DNA of 64,000 nucleotides from Conexibacter sp. CPCC 205762 (GTDB lineage Bacteria > Actinomycetota > Thermoleophilia > Solirubrobacterales > Solirubrobacteraceae). The stretch spans positions 1 to 64,000 of the forward strand of contig NZ_JAUTDN010000033.1 in NCBI RefSeq assembly GCF_030646155.1. The letters run 5' to 3'. Below the pieces are notes generated by a model. It had not been told where the DNA came from. It was given only the letters and a program-made list of their open reading frames with translations, and made no database searches. Shown in pieces: positions 55,654 to 63,375 of the stretch. Positions within the stretch are counted from its first letter, which is position 1; the number at the start of each line of letters is the position of its first letter. The translations under genes and the position numbers were made by a program.

Positions 55654-56114
55654 CTTCCCGCCCCGAGGCCGATCGCCTCCAGCTCCAGCGGGTGGACCCA
55701 CGCCTCGTCGAGCAGCTGCCCGCCGAGGCCCTGCAGCTTCTCGCGCAGCGGGATCGCCCAGCGGTGCTCCAGCAGCGCGATCGCCGCCGCCGTGCCGGGC
55801 GGGATCGAGTCGGCGACGTACCAGACGTCCTCGTCGGCGGCCGAGATCTGCTCGGCGTGGCTGGGCGCGGCCGCGTCGGCCTCGGCCTGCAGGCCGGTCA
55901 GCGCCGCCAGCGTCGCGCCGGCCTCGCCGTCGAGGTCGAGCGCGCTCACCTCCAGCACCTGGATCGTGCCGTCCTCGGCCTTGCGCACGGCCAGCAGGTC
56001 GACCAGCCGCACGATGTCGTGCTCGGCCAGGCGCTGCAGCTCGGCCAGCACCTCGCCTCTCGGCTCGCCGCCGGCGAAGCCGAAGACGACGAGCTGCATC
56101 GGTCCCAGAGTCAT
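55650..56114 (-). CDS. DUF6325/DUF1269-like small protein
   Basis: 154 residues from ATG 56114. MTLGPMQLVVFGFAGGEPRG, then LVDLLAVRKAEDGTIQVLEV and AALLEHRWAIPLREKLQGL resemble the DUF6325 family, which commonly co-occurs with SHOCT proteins as here. No predicted membrane span; function unknown. Follows the SHOCT gene by 16 bases; probable two-gene operon. Confidence 0.8.
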   Translation of the reverse strand: MTLGPMQLVVFGFAGGEPRGEVLAELQRLAEHDIVRLVDLLAVRKAEDGTIQVLEVSALDLDGEAGATLAALTGLQAEADAAAPSHAEQISAADEDVWYVADSIPPGTAAAIALLEHRWAIPLREKLQGLGGQLLDEAWVHPLELEAIGLGAGS

Positions 56115-56130
56115 CGTGTGCTCTCCCCTC

Positions 56131-56451
56131 TCAGGCGCCCGCAAGGACCTTGGCCTTGGCGGCGTCGAACTCCTGCTGCGTCAACGCTCCGGCGTCGAGC
56201 AGCCCCTTCAGCTCGTTCAGTCTGCTGACCAGGTCGCCGCCGGCCGGAGCCGGCGCCTCGGCGGGCGCGGCGACCGGAGCGGGCGCGGCAGCCTGCGGCT
56301 GACCGCCGTACTGCTGCTGCTCCAGCTCGGAGAGGCGCTGCTCCTGGTCCTGCTCGCGGTAGTTGGACCGCGCAGCGCGCTTGCCGGCCATGTAGCCGGC
56401 GCCGCCCATCATCGCGGCCCGCATCAGCGGACGCCGCCGGGGGACGAACAT
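56131..56451 (-). CDS. SHOCT-domain protein
   Basis: 106 residues from ATG 56451 with GGAGGC upstream. A short basic/membrane-prone N-terminus (MRAAMMGGAGYMAGKRAARS), Gln/Glu-rich helix, Ala/Pro linker, and the SHOCT motif SRLNELKGLLDAGALTQQEF with DAAKAKVL at the end. SHOCT domains are short C-terminal oligomerisation helices; the role of the family is unclear. Confidence 0.87.
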   Translation of the reverse strand: MFVPRRRPLMRAAMMGGAGYMAGKRAARSNYREQDQEQRLSELEQQQYGGQPQAAAPAPVAAPAEAPAPAGGDLVSRLNELKGLLDAGALTQQEFDAAKAKVLAGA

Positions 56452-56558
56452 CGAAGCCTCCAGATCTCGAAGTCGGAGTCCCCATGATCCCGTCCCGAGG
56501 CGCAGGAAAGCAACCGAACTGTCGACTTCTTTCACACGCAGGGATAGCGTTCCGTCTC

Positions 56559-57680
56559 ATGCCGCTCCGCAGCCGCATCCTGATCGCGCTCGCCGCGCTG
56601 TTGACCGTCATCGCCCTGCTGGGCGCGTGGGCCGACCGCCAGCTGATGAACACCGACGAATGGACGGCGACCAGCAGCGCGCTGCTGCGCGACGACGTCG
56701 TCCGCCAGCCGGTCGCCGACGCGATCGCCAGCTCGGTCGCCGACGGCTCGCGCGCGACCGCCGCGCTGCAGGACGTGCTGCCGCCGCGCCTGCAGCCGCT
56801 CGCGCCGCAGGCCGGGGCGCTCGTGCGCGAGGCCGCCCAGCGTGCGACCGAGCGGCTGCTCGACACGCCGAAGGTGCAGCGACTGTGGGTCGACGCCAAC
56901 CGCGTCACGCACCAGCAGTTCGTCGACCTCGTCAACGGCGGCGGGACCGTGATCGCCGGCCGCGGCGTCGTGCTCGACCTGCGGCCGCTGGCGATCCAGG
57001 TCGCCAAGCAGGCCGGCTTCAGCGGCGATCGGATCGAGCGGCTGCCGCCGAGCGACCGGATCGTGCTGATCAGACCGGACCAGCTCGACGCGCTGCGCAA
57101 GGCCGGCGACCTGCTCGACCTCGTCAGCTGGCTGCCGGGCGTGCTGGCGCTGCTGCTGTTCGCGGGCGCCGTCTGGCAGGCCGGTCCGGCGCGGCGGCGG
57201 GCGGTGCTGGCCAGCGGCGGCGCGCTGCTCGGCGCCGGCCTGCTCGTGCTGGTCGTGCGGCGGCTGGCCGGCCACACGCTCGTCGACGCCGTCGCCGGCG
57301 ACGGCCCGTACGTGCCGACCGCGCAGGCGGTCTGGCGGATCGGCACCTCGCTGCTGGCGGAGCTGGCGTCGGTCGCGGTGATCGTCGGCCTGTTCGCGCT
57401 GCTGGGCGCCTGGCTGGTCGGCCCCGGCCGCCGCGCGACATCGCTGCGCGGGCTGATGACGCCGGGCCTGTCGGCGCCGCTGGGCGCCGTCCTCGGCGGC
57501 GCCGCGGTCGTCTACCTCGCGCTGCTGGCGTGGGGGCCGCTGACGGTGCTGCGGCGGCCGCTGCCGATCGTCGTCTTCGGCGTGCTGCTGGTCGTCGGCG
57601 TCTGGCTGCTGCGGGCACAGGCGCTGCGCGAGCAAGCTGCGAGCGCGCCCGACGTGGCGCGCGCCGACGCGCCGGCATGA
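56559..57680 (+). CDS. integral membrane protein with large extracytoplasmic loop
   Basis: 373 residues from ATG 56559. N-terminal helix ILIALAALLTVIALLGAWA, a ~170-residue loop (DEWTATSSALLRDDVVRQPV begins it), then helices LVSWLPGVLALLLFAGAVW, AVLASGGALLGAGLLVLVV, LLAELASVAVIVGLFALLG, APLGAVLGGAAVVYLALLAW and IVVFGVLLVVGVWLLRA. The pattern occurs in other actinobacteria; function unknown. The stop overlaps the ATG of the YihY gene. Confidence 0.8.
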   Translation: MPLRSRILIALAALLTVIALLGAWADRQLMNTDEWTATSSALLRDDVVRQPVADAIASSVADGSRATAALQDVLPPRLQPLAPQAGALVREAAQRATERLLDTPKVQRLWVDANRVTHQQFVDLVNGGGTVIAGRGVVLDLRPLAIQVAKQAGFSGDRIERLPPSDRIVLIRPDQLDALRKAGDLLDLVSWLPGVLALLLFAGAVWQAGPARRRAVLASGGALLGAGLLVLVVRRLAGHTLVDAVAGDGPYVPTAQAVWRIGTSLLAELASVAVIVGLFALLGAWLVGPGRRATSLRGLMTPGLSAPLGAVLGGAAVVYLALLAWGPLTVLRRPLPIVVFGVLLVVGVWLLRAQALREQAASAPDVARADAPA

Positions 57681-58606
57681 GGCTCGTCCAGCGCGCGAAG
57701 GAGCTGCTGGCGTTCAGAAGCGGCGCCGCCCCTGGCGAGCCGCTCGCCTGGCTCAGCAGACCGATCGCCGGCCGCACCGTGCCGGCGCGCGCGGTCGAGC
57801 TGATCCGCGCCTGCGTCGACCGGGTCGTGCGGATCCAGTTCGTCGACCGCTCGATCGCGCTCGGCTCGCTCGCCTTCACCGCGCTCGTCCCGCTGCTCGT
57901 GATCATCGGCGCCTACGCGCCCGGTGCCGACGGGATCGCGACGACGCTGATCGACCGCTTCGAGCTCGACGGCGCCACCGCCGAGCTGGTGCAGCAGGTC
58001 TTCACGCCGCCGTCGGGCTCGACCGAGGGCGCGATCTCGGTCCTCGGCGTGCTGCTGCTGTTCGGCTCGGCGCTGTCGTTCACGCGCGGGCTGCAGCGGC
58101 TCTACGAGCTGTCGTGGCGGCTGCAGGCGCGCGGCTGGTTCGGCACCGTCGCCGGCCTCAAATGGCTGGCGATGGTCGTGCTCTGGTTCGGCGTCTTCGG
58201 CAGCGTCCGCACCTGGCTGCTCGACCACACCGGGCCGCTGATCTCGCTGATCATCGCGCTCGGCAGCGGCGCGGTGCTGTGGCTGTTCACGCCGTACATC
58301 CTGCTGGCGGGGCGCGTCCGCTGGAGAAGACTGCTGCCGACCGCGCTGCTGACCTCGATCGGCATGACCGGCCTGTCGATCGGCTCGGTGGTCTACATGC
58401 CGGGCGCGATCGCCGAGTCGGCCGATCGCTACGGCTCGATCGGGATCGCGATCGCGATCGTCTCGTGGCTGGTCGGGATCGGCTTCGTGCTGAGCGCCTG
58501 CGCCGCCGTCGGCGCCGTCCTCGGCGGCGAGATCGACAGAGCGCCGGAGCCCGCGTCCGCTACGGCAGCTGGATCAGCGACGCCACCGCCCCGACCGGAT
58601 CGTTGA
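57677..58606 (+). CDS. YihY/virulence factor BrkB-family membrane protein
   Basis: 309 residues. ATG in ATGA overlap with the previous gene. Six or more helices; RSIALGSLAFTALVPLLVII and FGSALSFTRGLQRLYELSWRL, then WRRLLPTALLTSIGMTGLSI fit the YihY/BrkB family. Role unsettled (was called ribonuclease BN in error; transporters proposed). Its 3' end overlaps the convergent VOC gene by 47 bases. Confidence 0.82.
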   Translation: MRLVQRAKELLAFRSGAAPGEPLAWLSRPIAGRTVPARAVELIRACVDRVVRIQFVDRSIALGSLAFTALVPLLVIIGAYAPGADGIATTLIDRFELDGATAELVQQVFTPPSGSTEGAISVLGVLLLFGSALSFTRGLQRLYELSWRLQARGWFGTVAGLKWLAMVVLWFGVFGSVRTWLLDHTGPLISLIIALGSGAVLWLFTPYILLAGRVRWRRLLPTALLTSIGMTGLSIGSVVYMPGAIAESADRYGSIGIAIAIVSWLVGIGFVLSACAAVGAVLGGEIDRAPEPASATAAGSATPPPRPDR

Positions 58607-59354
58607 TCACCGCGATCCGCCCGGCGGGCGTGTCGAACGGGGCGATCGAGACGAGCCCGCCCAGCTCGCTCGTGCGCTCGGCCGCCGCGTCGGCGTCGGC
58701 GACCGCGAAGTAGGACATCCAGTGCGGCGGCAGGTCGGAGGGCCACATGTCGCCGTCCATCGGCATCAGCCCGCCGATCGCGCTCTGCTGGTCGGGCTCG
58801 CCCGCGCCGGCCAGGTGCCAGGTGAAGTAGCGTCCCTCGCCCATCGTCAGCGGCAGCGAGCGCCAGCCGAAGACGGCCGTGTAGAAGGCCTGCGAGCCCT
58901 CCGCGTCGCGCGTCGTCAGCTCGTTCCAGGCGAGCGTGCCCGGCTCGTTGACGATCCCCGCGCCGCGGTGTCTGCCCGCCTGCCAGACGGAGAAGACGGC
59001 GCCTGCCGGATCCTGCAGCACCGCCATCCGGCCGCTGTCGAAGACGTCGAAGGGACCGCTCAGGACCCGTCCGCCGGCGCCCGCGGCGGCCTCCGCGGCG
59101 GCGTCGGCCGAGGCGACCGCGACGTAGGTGTTCCAGGCCGGCGGCGCGCCCTCCAGCGGCTGCGAGCTGAGCGCGGCGACGTCGCGGCCGCGCAGCCGTG
59201 CCATGAAGTAGCGGCCGGGGGCGTCCGGCGGCATCACGTCCTCGCACTCCCAGCCGAGCAGGCCGGCGTAGAAGTCTGCCGCCGCCTGCGGATTCTCCGA
59301 GGCGTGGTCGACCCAGCACGGAACGCCGTGCTCGTAGTGGTCCCGTTCGCTCAT
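58560..59354 (-). CDS. two-domain VOC/glyoxalase protein (hydroxylase CFP-30B type)
   Basis: 264 residues with two tandem VOC units. Unit 1: GVPCWVDHASENPQAAADFY, GLLGWECEDVMPPDAPGRYF, VLQDPAGAVFSVWQAG. Unit 2: GTLAWNELTTRDAEGSQAFY then GWRSLPLTMGEGRYFTWH and VINDPVGAVASLIQLP. Resembles mycobacterial 27-kDa antigen Cfp30B. Substrate unknown. The gene overlaps the YihY gene's end. Confidence 0.87.
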   Translation of the reverse strand: MSERDHYEHGVPCWVDHASENPQAAADFYAGLLGWECEDVMPPDAPGRYFMARLRGRDVAALSSQPLEGAPPAWNTYVAVASADAAAEAAAGAGGRVLSGPFDVFDSGRMAVLQDPAGAVFSVWQAGRHRGAGIVNEPGTLAWNELTTRDAEGSQAFYTAVFGWRSLPLTMGEGRYFTWHLAGAGEPDQQSAIGGLMPMDGDMWPSDLPPHWMSYFAVADADAAAERTSELGGLVSIAPFDTPAGRIAVINDPVGAVASLIQLP

Positions 59355-59409
59355 GCTCGCACCCTCCTGCCGGATGTCGGTGCATCCGATCGTATGCCAC
59401 CCTGAGGCG

Positions 59410-59943
59410 GTGATCCGAGCAGCGGACCCCGAACGTGACGCGGCGGCGGTCGCCGCGATCTACGCGCCGTACGTGACCGACTCGGTCGCCTCGTTCGAGC
59501 TGACGCCGCCGGACGCCGCCTCCTTCGCCCGCAAGATCGCGGCGCTCGGCCGCACCCACGCCTTCCTCGTCTGCGAGCGCGACGGCCGCGTCGCCGGCTA
59601 CGCCTACTCCGATCCCCATCGCGAGCGCGCCGCCTACCGCTGGACGGTCGAGGTGTCGGTCTACATCGACGCCGCCTTCCACCGCCAGGGCGTCGGGCGC
59701 GAGCTGTACACGGAGCTGCTGGCGCGGATCAGAGCGCGCGGCTTCCGCCAGGCGTGCGCCGGCATCACGCTGCCCAACGCCGGCAGCGTCGGCCTGCACG
59801 AGTCGTTCGGCTTCGAGCCGATCGGCGTCTGGCGCGACGTCGGCTGGAAGGCCGGCGGCTGGCGCGACGTCGGCTGGTGGCAGCTGCAGCTCGCGCCCCA
59901 GGACGAGCACGACGGCGCGGCGCCGCCGGCCGAGCCGGTCTAG
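59410..59943 (+). CDS. GNAT acetyltransferase, phosphinothricin acetyltransferase-like
   Basis: 177 residues from GTG 59410. AAIYAPYVTDSVASFELTPP, RWTVEVSVYIDAAFHRQGVG with RELYTELL (acetyl-CoA loop Q/R-x-x-G-x-G/A), and C-terminal GVWRDVGWKAGGWRDVGWWQ are the PAT/Bar pattern. The last segment has a duplicated W-R-D-V-G-W. Could acetylate phosphinothricin, methionine sulfoximine or another amine. Stops share CTAG with the next convergent gene. Confidence 0.88.
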   Translation: MIRAADPERDAAAVAAIYAPYVTDSVASFELTPPDAASFARKIAALGRTHAFLVCERDGRVAGYAYSDPHRERAAYRWTVEVSVYIDAAFHRQGVGRELYTELLARIRARGFRQACAGITLPNAGSVGLHESFGFEPIGVWRDVGWKAGGWRDVGWWQLQLAPQDEHDGAAPPAEPV

Positions 59944-60542
59944 CGCATGCCGGCGGCGAGGTGCTGGTTGGTCTCGGCGCCGGCGTATCTGATCCCCGCC
60001 GGCCACGGCTGCTCGACGTCGACCGCGGCGCAGTAGGCCGCTCTGTACTCGCTCGTCAGCGGGACGCAGACGCGGTAGACGGCGCCCGGCTCGATCGCGT
60101 AGACGTCGGCGTAGCCGGTGTGGGCGCGGGCGAACGGGCCGGCCTCCTGCTGCGCGCCGATCCAGGCGCGGCCGCGCGTCAGCGCCTCGCGCGCGGCGGC
60201 GTGCTCGGCGTTGCGGTCGCCGCGGTGGAGCAGGCCGGCGCTCAGCAGCCCGGCGGCGAGCAGCAGCACCAGCACGACGCCGACGCGGTCACGCGCGACG
60301 AACGCCGGCAGGTCGGGCCGGGCGGTCCGCAGCACGAACCCCAGCAGCGGCGCGATCGCCGCCACCAGCAGCAGGTTGAGGAAGGCCGCCAGCAGCAGCG
60401 CGCCGACGAGGTCCGGACCCTCGCCGGAGATCGGCAGCCGCGTCAGCAGCGCCCCCTCGGCGACGACCAGCGCCGTCACCAGCGGGGCGAGCCAGGCGCC
60501 GCGCAGCTTCCAGCGCAGCCGCGATGACCAGACGCGCTCCAT
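59940..60542 (-). CDS. small membrane protein of unknown function
   Basis: 200 residues from ATG 60542. Three helices (WLAPLVTALVVAEGALL, GALLLAAFLNLLLVAAIAPL, RVGVVLVLLLAAGLLSAGLL), then a soluble outside domain with two Cys (YRVCVPLTSEYRAAYCAAVD) likely disulfide-bonded. No family recognised. Follows carbonic anhydrase by 38 bases on the same strand. Confidence 0.75.
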   Translation of the reverse strand: MERVWSSRLRWKLRGAWLAPLVTALVVAEGALLTRLPISGEGPDLVGALLLAAFLNLLLVAAIAPLLGFVLRTARPDLPAFVARDRVGVVLVLLLAAGLLSAGLLHRGDRNAEHAAAREALTRGRAWIGAQQEAGPFARAHTGYADVYAIEPGAVYRVCVPLTSEYRAAYCAAVDVEQPWPAGIRYAGAETNQHLAAGMR

Positions 60543-60580
60543 CGCTCCAGCGTACGCCGCAGCGACGCGGCCCGCCGGAG

Positions 60581-61219
60581 CTACAGCTCGCCCGACGCCT
60601 CCAGCGGCACGAACGACTCGTGCGCCGCGTCGTAGGCGAAGACGTCGCTCGTTCTGATGTCGTAGAGCCAGCCGTGGATCGCGAAGTCGGGCTCCTGCAG
60701 CCGCCGCGCGATGAACGGCAGGCTGCGCAGGTGCTCGAGCTGCACGAGCACGTGCTCGGCGACCGCGACGCGCATCAGCGCCTCGCCGTCCAGGTGGGCG
60801 TAGCGCTCTCTGACGATCCGGCCGGTCTCCTGCGAGCTGAGCAGCCACTGCTCCAGCGTCGGCAGGCCCGCGAGCGTCTCCGGGTGCAGGATCGCGTTGA
60901 CGGCGCCGCAGTGCGTGTGCCCGCAGACGACGACGTCGCGCACGCCCAGCACCTCGACCGCGAACTCCAGCGAGGCCGCCTCGCCGGGCGCGTCGCCGCC
61001 GTCCGCCGGGACGATGTTGCCGGCGTTGCGGACGAGGAAGATGTCGCCCGGCGCGGCCTGCGTGAACATCTCCGGCAGCACGCGCGAGTCCGAGCAGGAG
61101 ACGAGCGCGATCTGCGGTCTCTGACCCTCGACCGCCAGCCGCTCCATCAGCGTCCGTCTGCTCTCGAAGGCGCCGCTCTGGAACTCGTGGATGCCTCTCA
61201 GCAGGTTTCTCATCGGCAT
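60581..61219 (-). CDS. can: beta-class carbonic anhydrase
   Basis: 212 residues. Zinc ligands C-S-D-S-R in ALVSCSDSRVLPEMF near residue 42 and H-x2-C in VVCGHTHCGAVNAIL near 99-102. NAGNIVPADG matches the family. It supplies bicarbonate, useful to PurE-type carboxylation and carboxylases. A spacer of 112 bases separates it from the divergent E1 alpha gene. Confidence 0.95.
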   Translation of the reverse strand: MPMRNLLRGIHEFQSGAFESRRTLMERLAVEGQRPQIALVSCSDSRVLPEMFTQAAPGDIFLVRNAGNIVPADGGDAPGEAASLEFAVEVLGVRDVVVCGHTHCGAVNAILHPETLAGLPTLEQWLLSSQETGRIVRERYAHLDGEALMRVAVAEHVLVQLEHLRSLPFIARRLQEPDFAIHGWLYDIRTSDVFAYDAAHESFVPLEASGEL

Positions 61220-61331
61220 GGCGGCTGATCCTAGGCGCTGGGCCGCGCAAACGACGCCTGTCCGATAGGCGCCCTTCCGACGAACGCGGCCTCACCCACC
61301 CGACCGGGGGGTCAGACGAGGAGTAGCCTCA

Positions 61332-62399
61332 ATGGCGATGGCGATGGGAATTGCGGGATCCGATGCAGCAGACGACAGCGTTGCTGACGTATCGGTCCAC
61401 CTGACCCGCGCCGACCGGGTCGAGCTGCTGCGCACGATGCTGACGATGCGCGGCATCGAGCAGCGGGCGCTGAACCTGTACCGCCAGGGCAGAGTGCCCG
61501 GCTCCTTCTACGACGGCTTCGGCCAGGAGGCCGTCTCGACCGGCGCGACCTTCGCGATGGCCGCCGAGGACCGCATCTGCGCGCTCCATCGCGACCTCGC
61601 CGCGCACGTCGTGCGGGGGACGGCGCTGGAGCGGATCCTCGCCCAGTACATGGGCCGCGCGACCGGCGTCACGCAGGGGCGCGACGGCAACGTCCACTTC
61701 GGCGACAAGGACCTCGGCGTCGTCGGGATGGTCTCGATGCTGCCCGACATGATGCTCGTCGCGACCGGCATGGCGATGGCGTTCAAGCTGCGCGGCGAGG
61801 CGCGCGCGGCGCTGACCTTCTTCGGCGACGGCTCGACCTCGCGCGGCGACTTCCACGAGGCGCTCAACTGGGCCGCGGTCCAGCGGCTGCCGGTGATCTT
61901 CGTGCTGGAGAACAACCAGTTCGCCTACTCGACGCCGCTGGCGAAGCAGTGGACGGTCGAGCCGATCGAGCGCGCCCGCGCCTACGGGATGCCGGGTGTG
62001 AGCGTCGACGGCAACGACGCCGAGGCGGTCTTCGAGGCGGTCCGGGCGGCGCGCGAGCGGGCGATCGCAGGCGGCGGGCCGACGCTGGTCGAGGCGGTCA
62101 CGATGCGGATGCACGGCCACGCCGCCCACGACGACATGAGATACGTGCCGGCCGAGCTGCTGGCGCAGTGGCGCGAGCGCGATCCGATCGAGCTGCAGGA
62201 GCGGCGGCTGGCCGCCGAGCTCGACGTCGCCGCGCTGCGGGCCGAGGTGCAGGCGGCGATCGACGCCGCGACCGCGGTCGCGCTGAGAGCGCCGATGCCC
62301 GACCCGGCGACCGCGACCGACGGCGTCTTCGCCGAGCAGGCGGTCCCGCTCGGCGACGGCCGCGCGCCGTGGAGCGGGTTCGCCCGCACGGAGGCCTGA
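61332..62399 (+). CDS. 2-oxoacid (pyruvate/acetoin) dehydrogenase E1 component alpha subunit
   Basis: 355 residues. Thiamine diphosphate motif G-D-G-x-N: FFGDGSTSRGDFHEALNWAA near residue 158 and VIFVLENNQFAYSTP; earlier SFYDGFGQEAVSTG and HRDLAAHVVRGT. Regulatory serine context HGHAAHDDMRYVP follows. Acetoin-type (AcoA) or pyruvate-type; neither is proven. First of three contiguous genes, with E1 beta (4-base gap) and E2. Confidence 0.93.
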   Translation: MAMAMGIAGSDAADDSVADVSVHLTRADRVELLRTMLTMRGIEQRALNLYRQGRVPGSFYDGFGQEAVSTGATFAMAAEDRICALHRDLAAHVVRGTALERILAQYMGRATGVTQGRDGNVHFGDKDLGVVGMVSMLPDMMLVATGMAMAFKLRGEARAALTFFGDGSTSRGDFHEALNWAAVQRLPVIFVLENNQFAYSTPLAKQWTVEPIERARAYGMPGVSVDGNDAEAVFEAVRAARERAIAGGGPTLVEAVTMRMHGHAAHDDMRYVPAELLAQWRERDPIELQERRLAAELDVAALRAEVQAAIDAATAVALRAPMPDPATATDGVFAEQAVPLGDGRAPWSGFARTEA

Positions 62400-62403
62400 T
62401 CCC

Positions 62404-63375
62404 ATGCCTGAGCTGACCTACCTGCAGGCGATCTCGGACGGCCTGCGCACGGAGATGCGCGCCGACGAGCGCGTCTTCCTGATGGGCGAGGACATCGGCG
62501 TCTTCGGCGGCGCCTTCAAGGTCACCGACGGCTTCGTCGCCGAGTTCGGCGAGCAGCGCGTGATGGACACGCCGCTGGCCGAGTCGGCGATCGTCGGCAC
62601 CGCCGTCGGCGCGGCCGTCGTCGGGATGCGGCCGGTCTGCGAGATGCAGTTCGCCGACTTCATCTCCTGCGGCTTCGACCAGCTCGTCAACGTCGCCGGC
62701 AAGATGCATTACCGGCAGGGCCTCGCGGTCCCGATCACGGTGCGGCTGCCGAGCGGCGGCGGCTTCTCCGGCGGCCCCTTCCACTCGCAGAACCCGGAGG
62801 CGTGGTTCATGCACGCACCGGGGCTGAAGGTCGTCGCCCCGTCCACGCCCGAGGACGCGAAGGGGCTGCTGATCGGCGCGATCCGCGACCCCAACCCGGT
62901 CGTCTACCTGGAGCACAAGAACCTCTACCGGCGCGTCCGCGGGGAGGTGCCGGAGGGGTCCTACGCGACCGGCTTCGACGCGCGCGTCGCGCGGGCCGGC
63001 GACGACCTGACCGTGATCGCCTACGGCGCGATGGTGCACGTCGCGCTGGAGGCGACCGCGCCCGAGCTGCTCGACGGCGCCGCGGTCGAGGTGATCGACC
63101 TGCGCTCGCTCGTGCCGCTGGACGAGGCGGCGATCCTCGCGAGCGTGAAGAAGACCTCGAAGGTCGTCGTGCTGGACGAGGCGAACGCGACCTGCGCCGC
63201 CGGCGCCCAGGTCGCCGCGCTGATCGCCGAGCGGGGCTTCGAGGACCTCGACGGCCCGGTCGTGCGGATCGCCGCGCCGGACGTGCCGATCCCCTTCTCA
63301 CCGCCGTTGGAGCAGGCGGTCCTGCCCGGCGTCGAACGCGTCAAGGAGGCGTGTCGTGACCTCCTCGCGTACTGA
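62404..63375 (+). CDS. 2-oxoacid (pyruvate/acetoin) dehydrogenase E1 component beta subunit
   Basis: 323 residues. RVFLMGEDIGVFGGAFKVTD, VMDTPLAESAIVGTAVGAAV and EMQFADFISCGFDQLVN are typical, with LPSGGGFSGGPFHSQNPEAW and C-terminal FSPPLEQAVLPGVERV. Forms the alpha2-beta2 E1 with the preceding gene and uses TPP. The following E2 starts inside its last codons. Confidence 0.95.
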   Translation: MPELTYLQAISDGLRTEMRADERVFLMGEDIGVFGGAFKVTDGFVAEFGEQRVMDTPLAESAIVGTAVGAAVVGMRPVCEMQFADFISCGFDQLVNVAGKMHYRQGLAVPITVRLPSGGGFSGGPFHSQNPEAWFMHAPGLKVVAPSTPEDAKGLLIGAIRDPNPVVYLEHKNLYRRVRGEVPEGSYATGFDARVARAGDDLTVIAYGAMVHVALEATAPELLDGAAVEVIDLRSLVPLDEAAILASVKKTSKVVVLDEANATCAAGAQVAALIAERGFEDLDGPVVRIAAPDVPIPFSPPLEQAVLPGVERVKEACRDLLAY

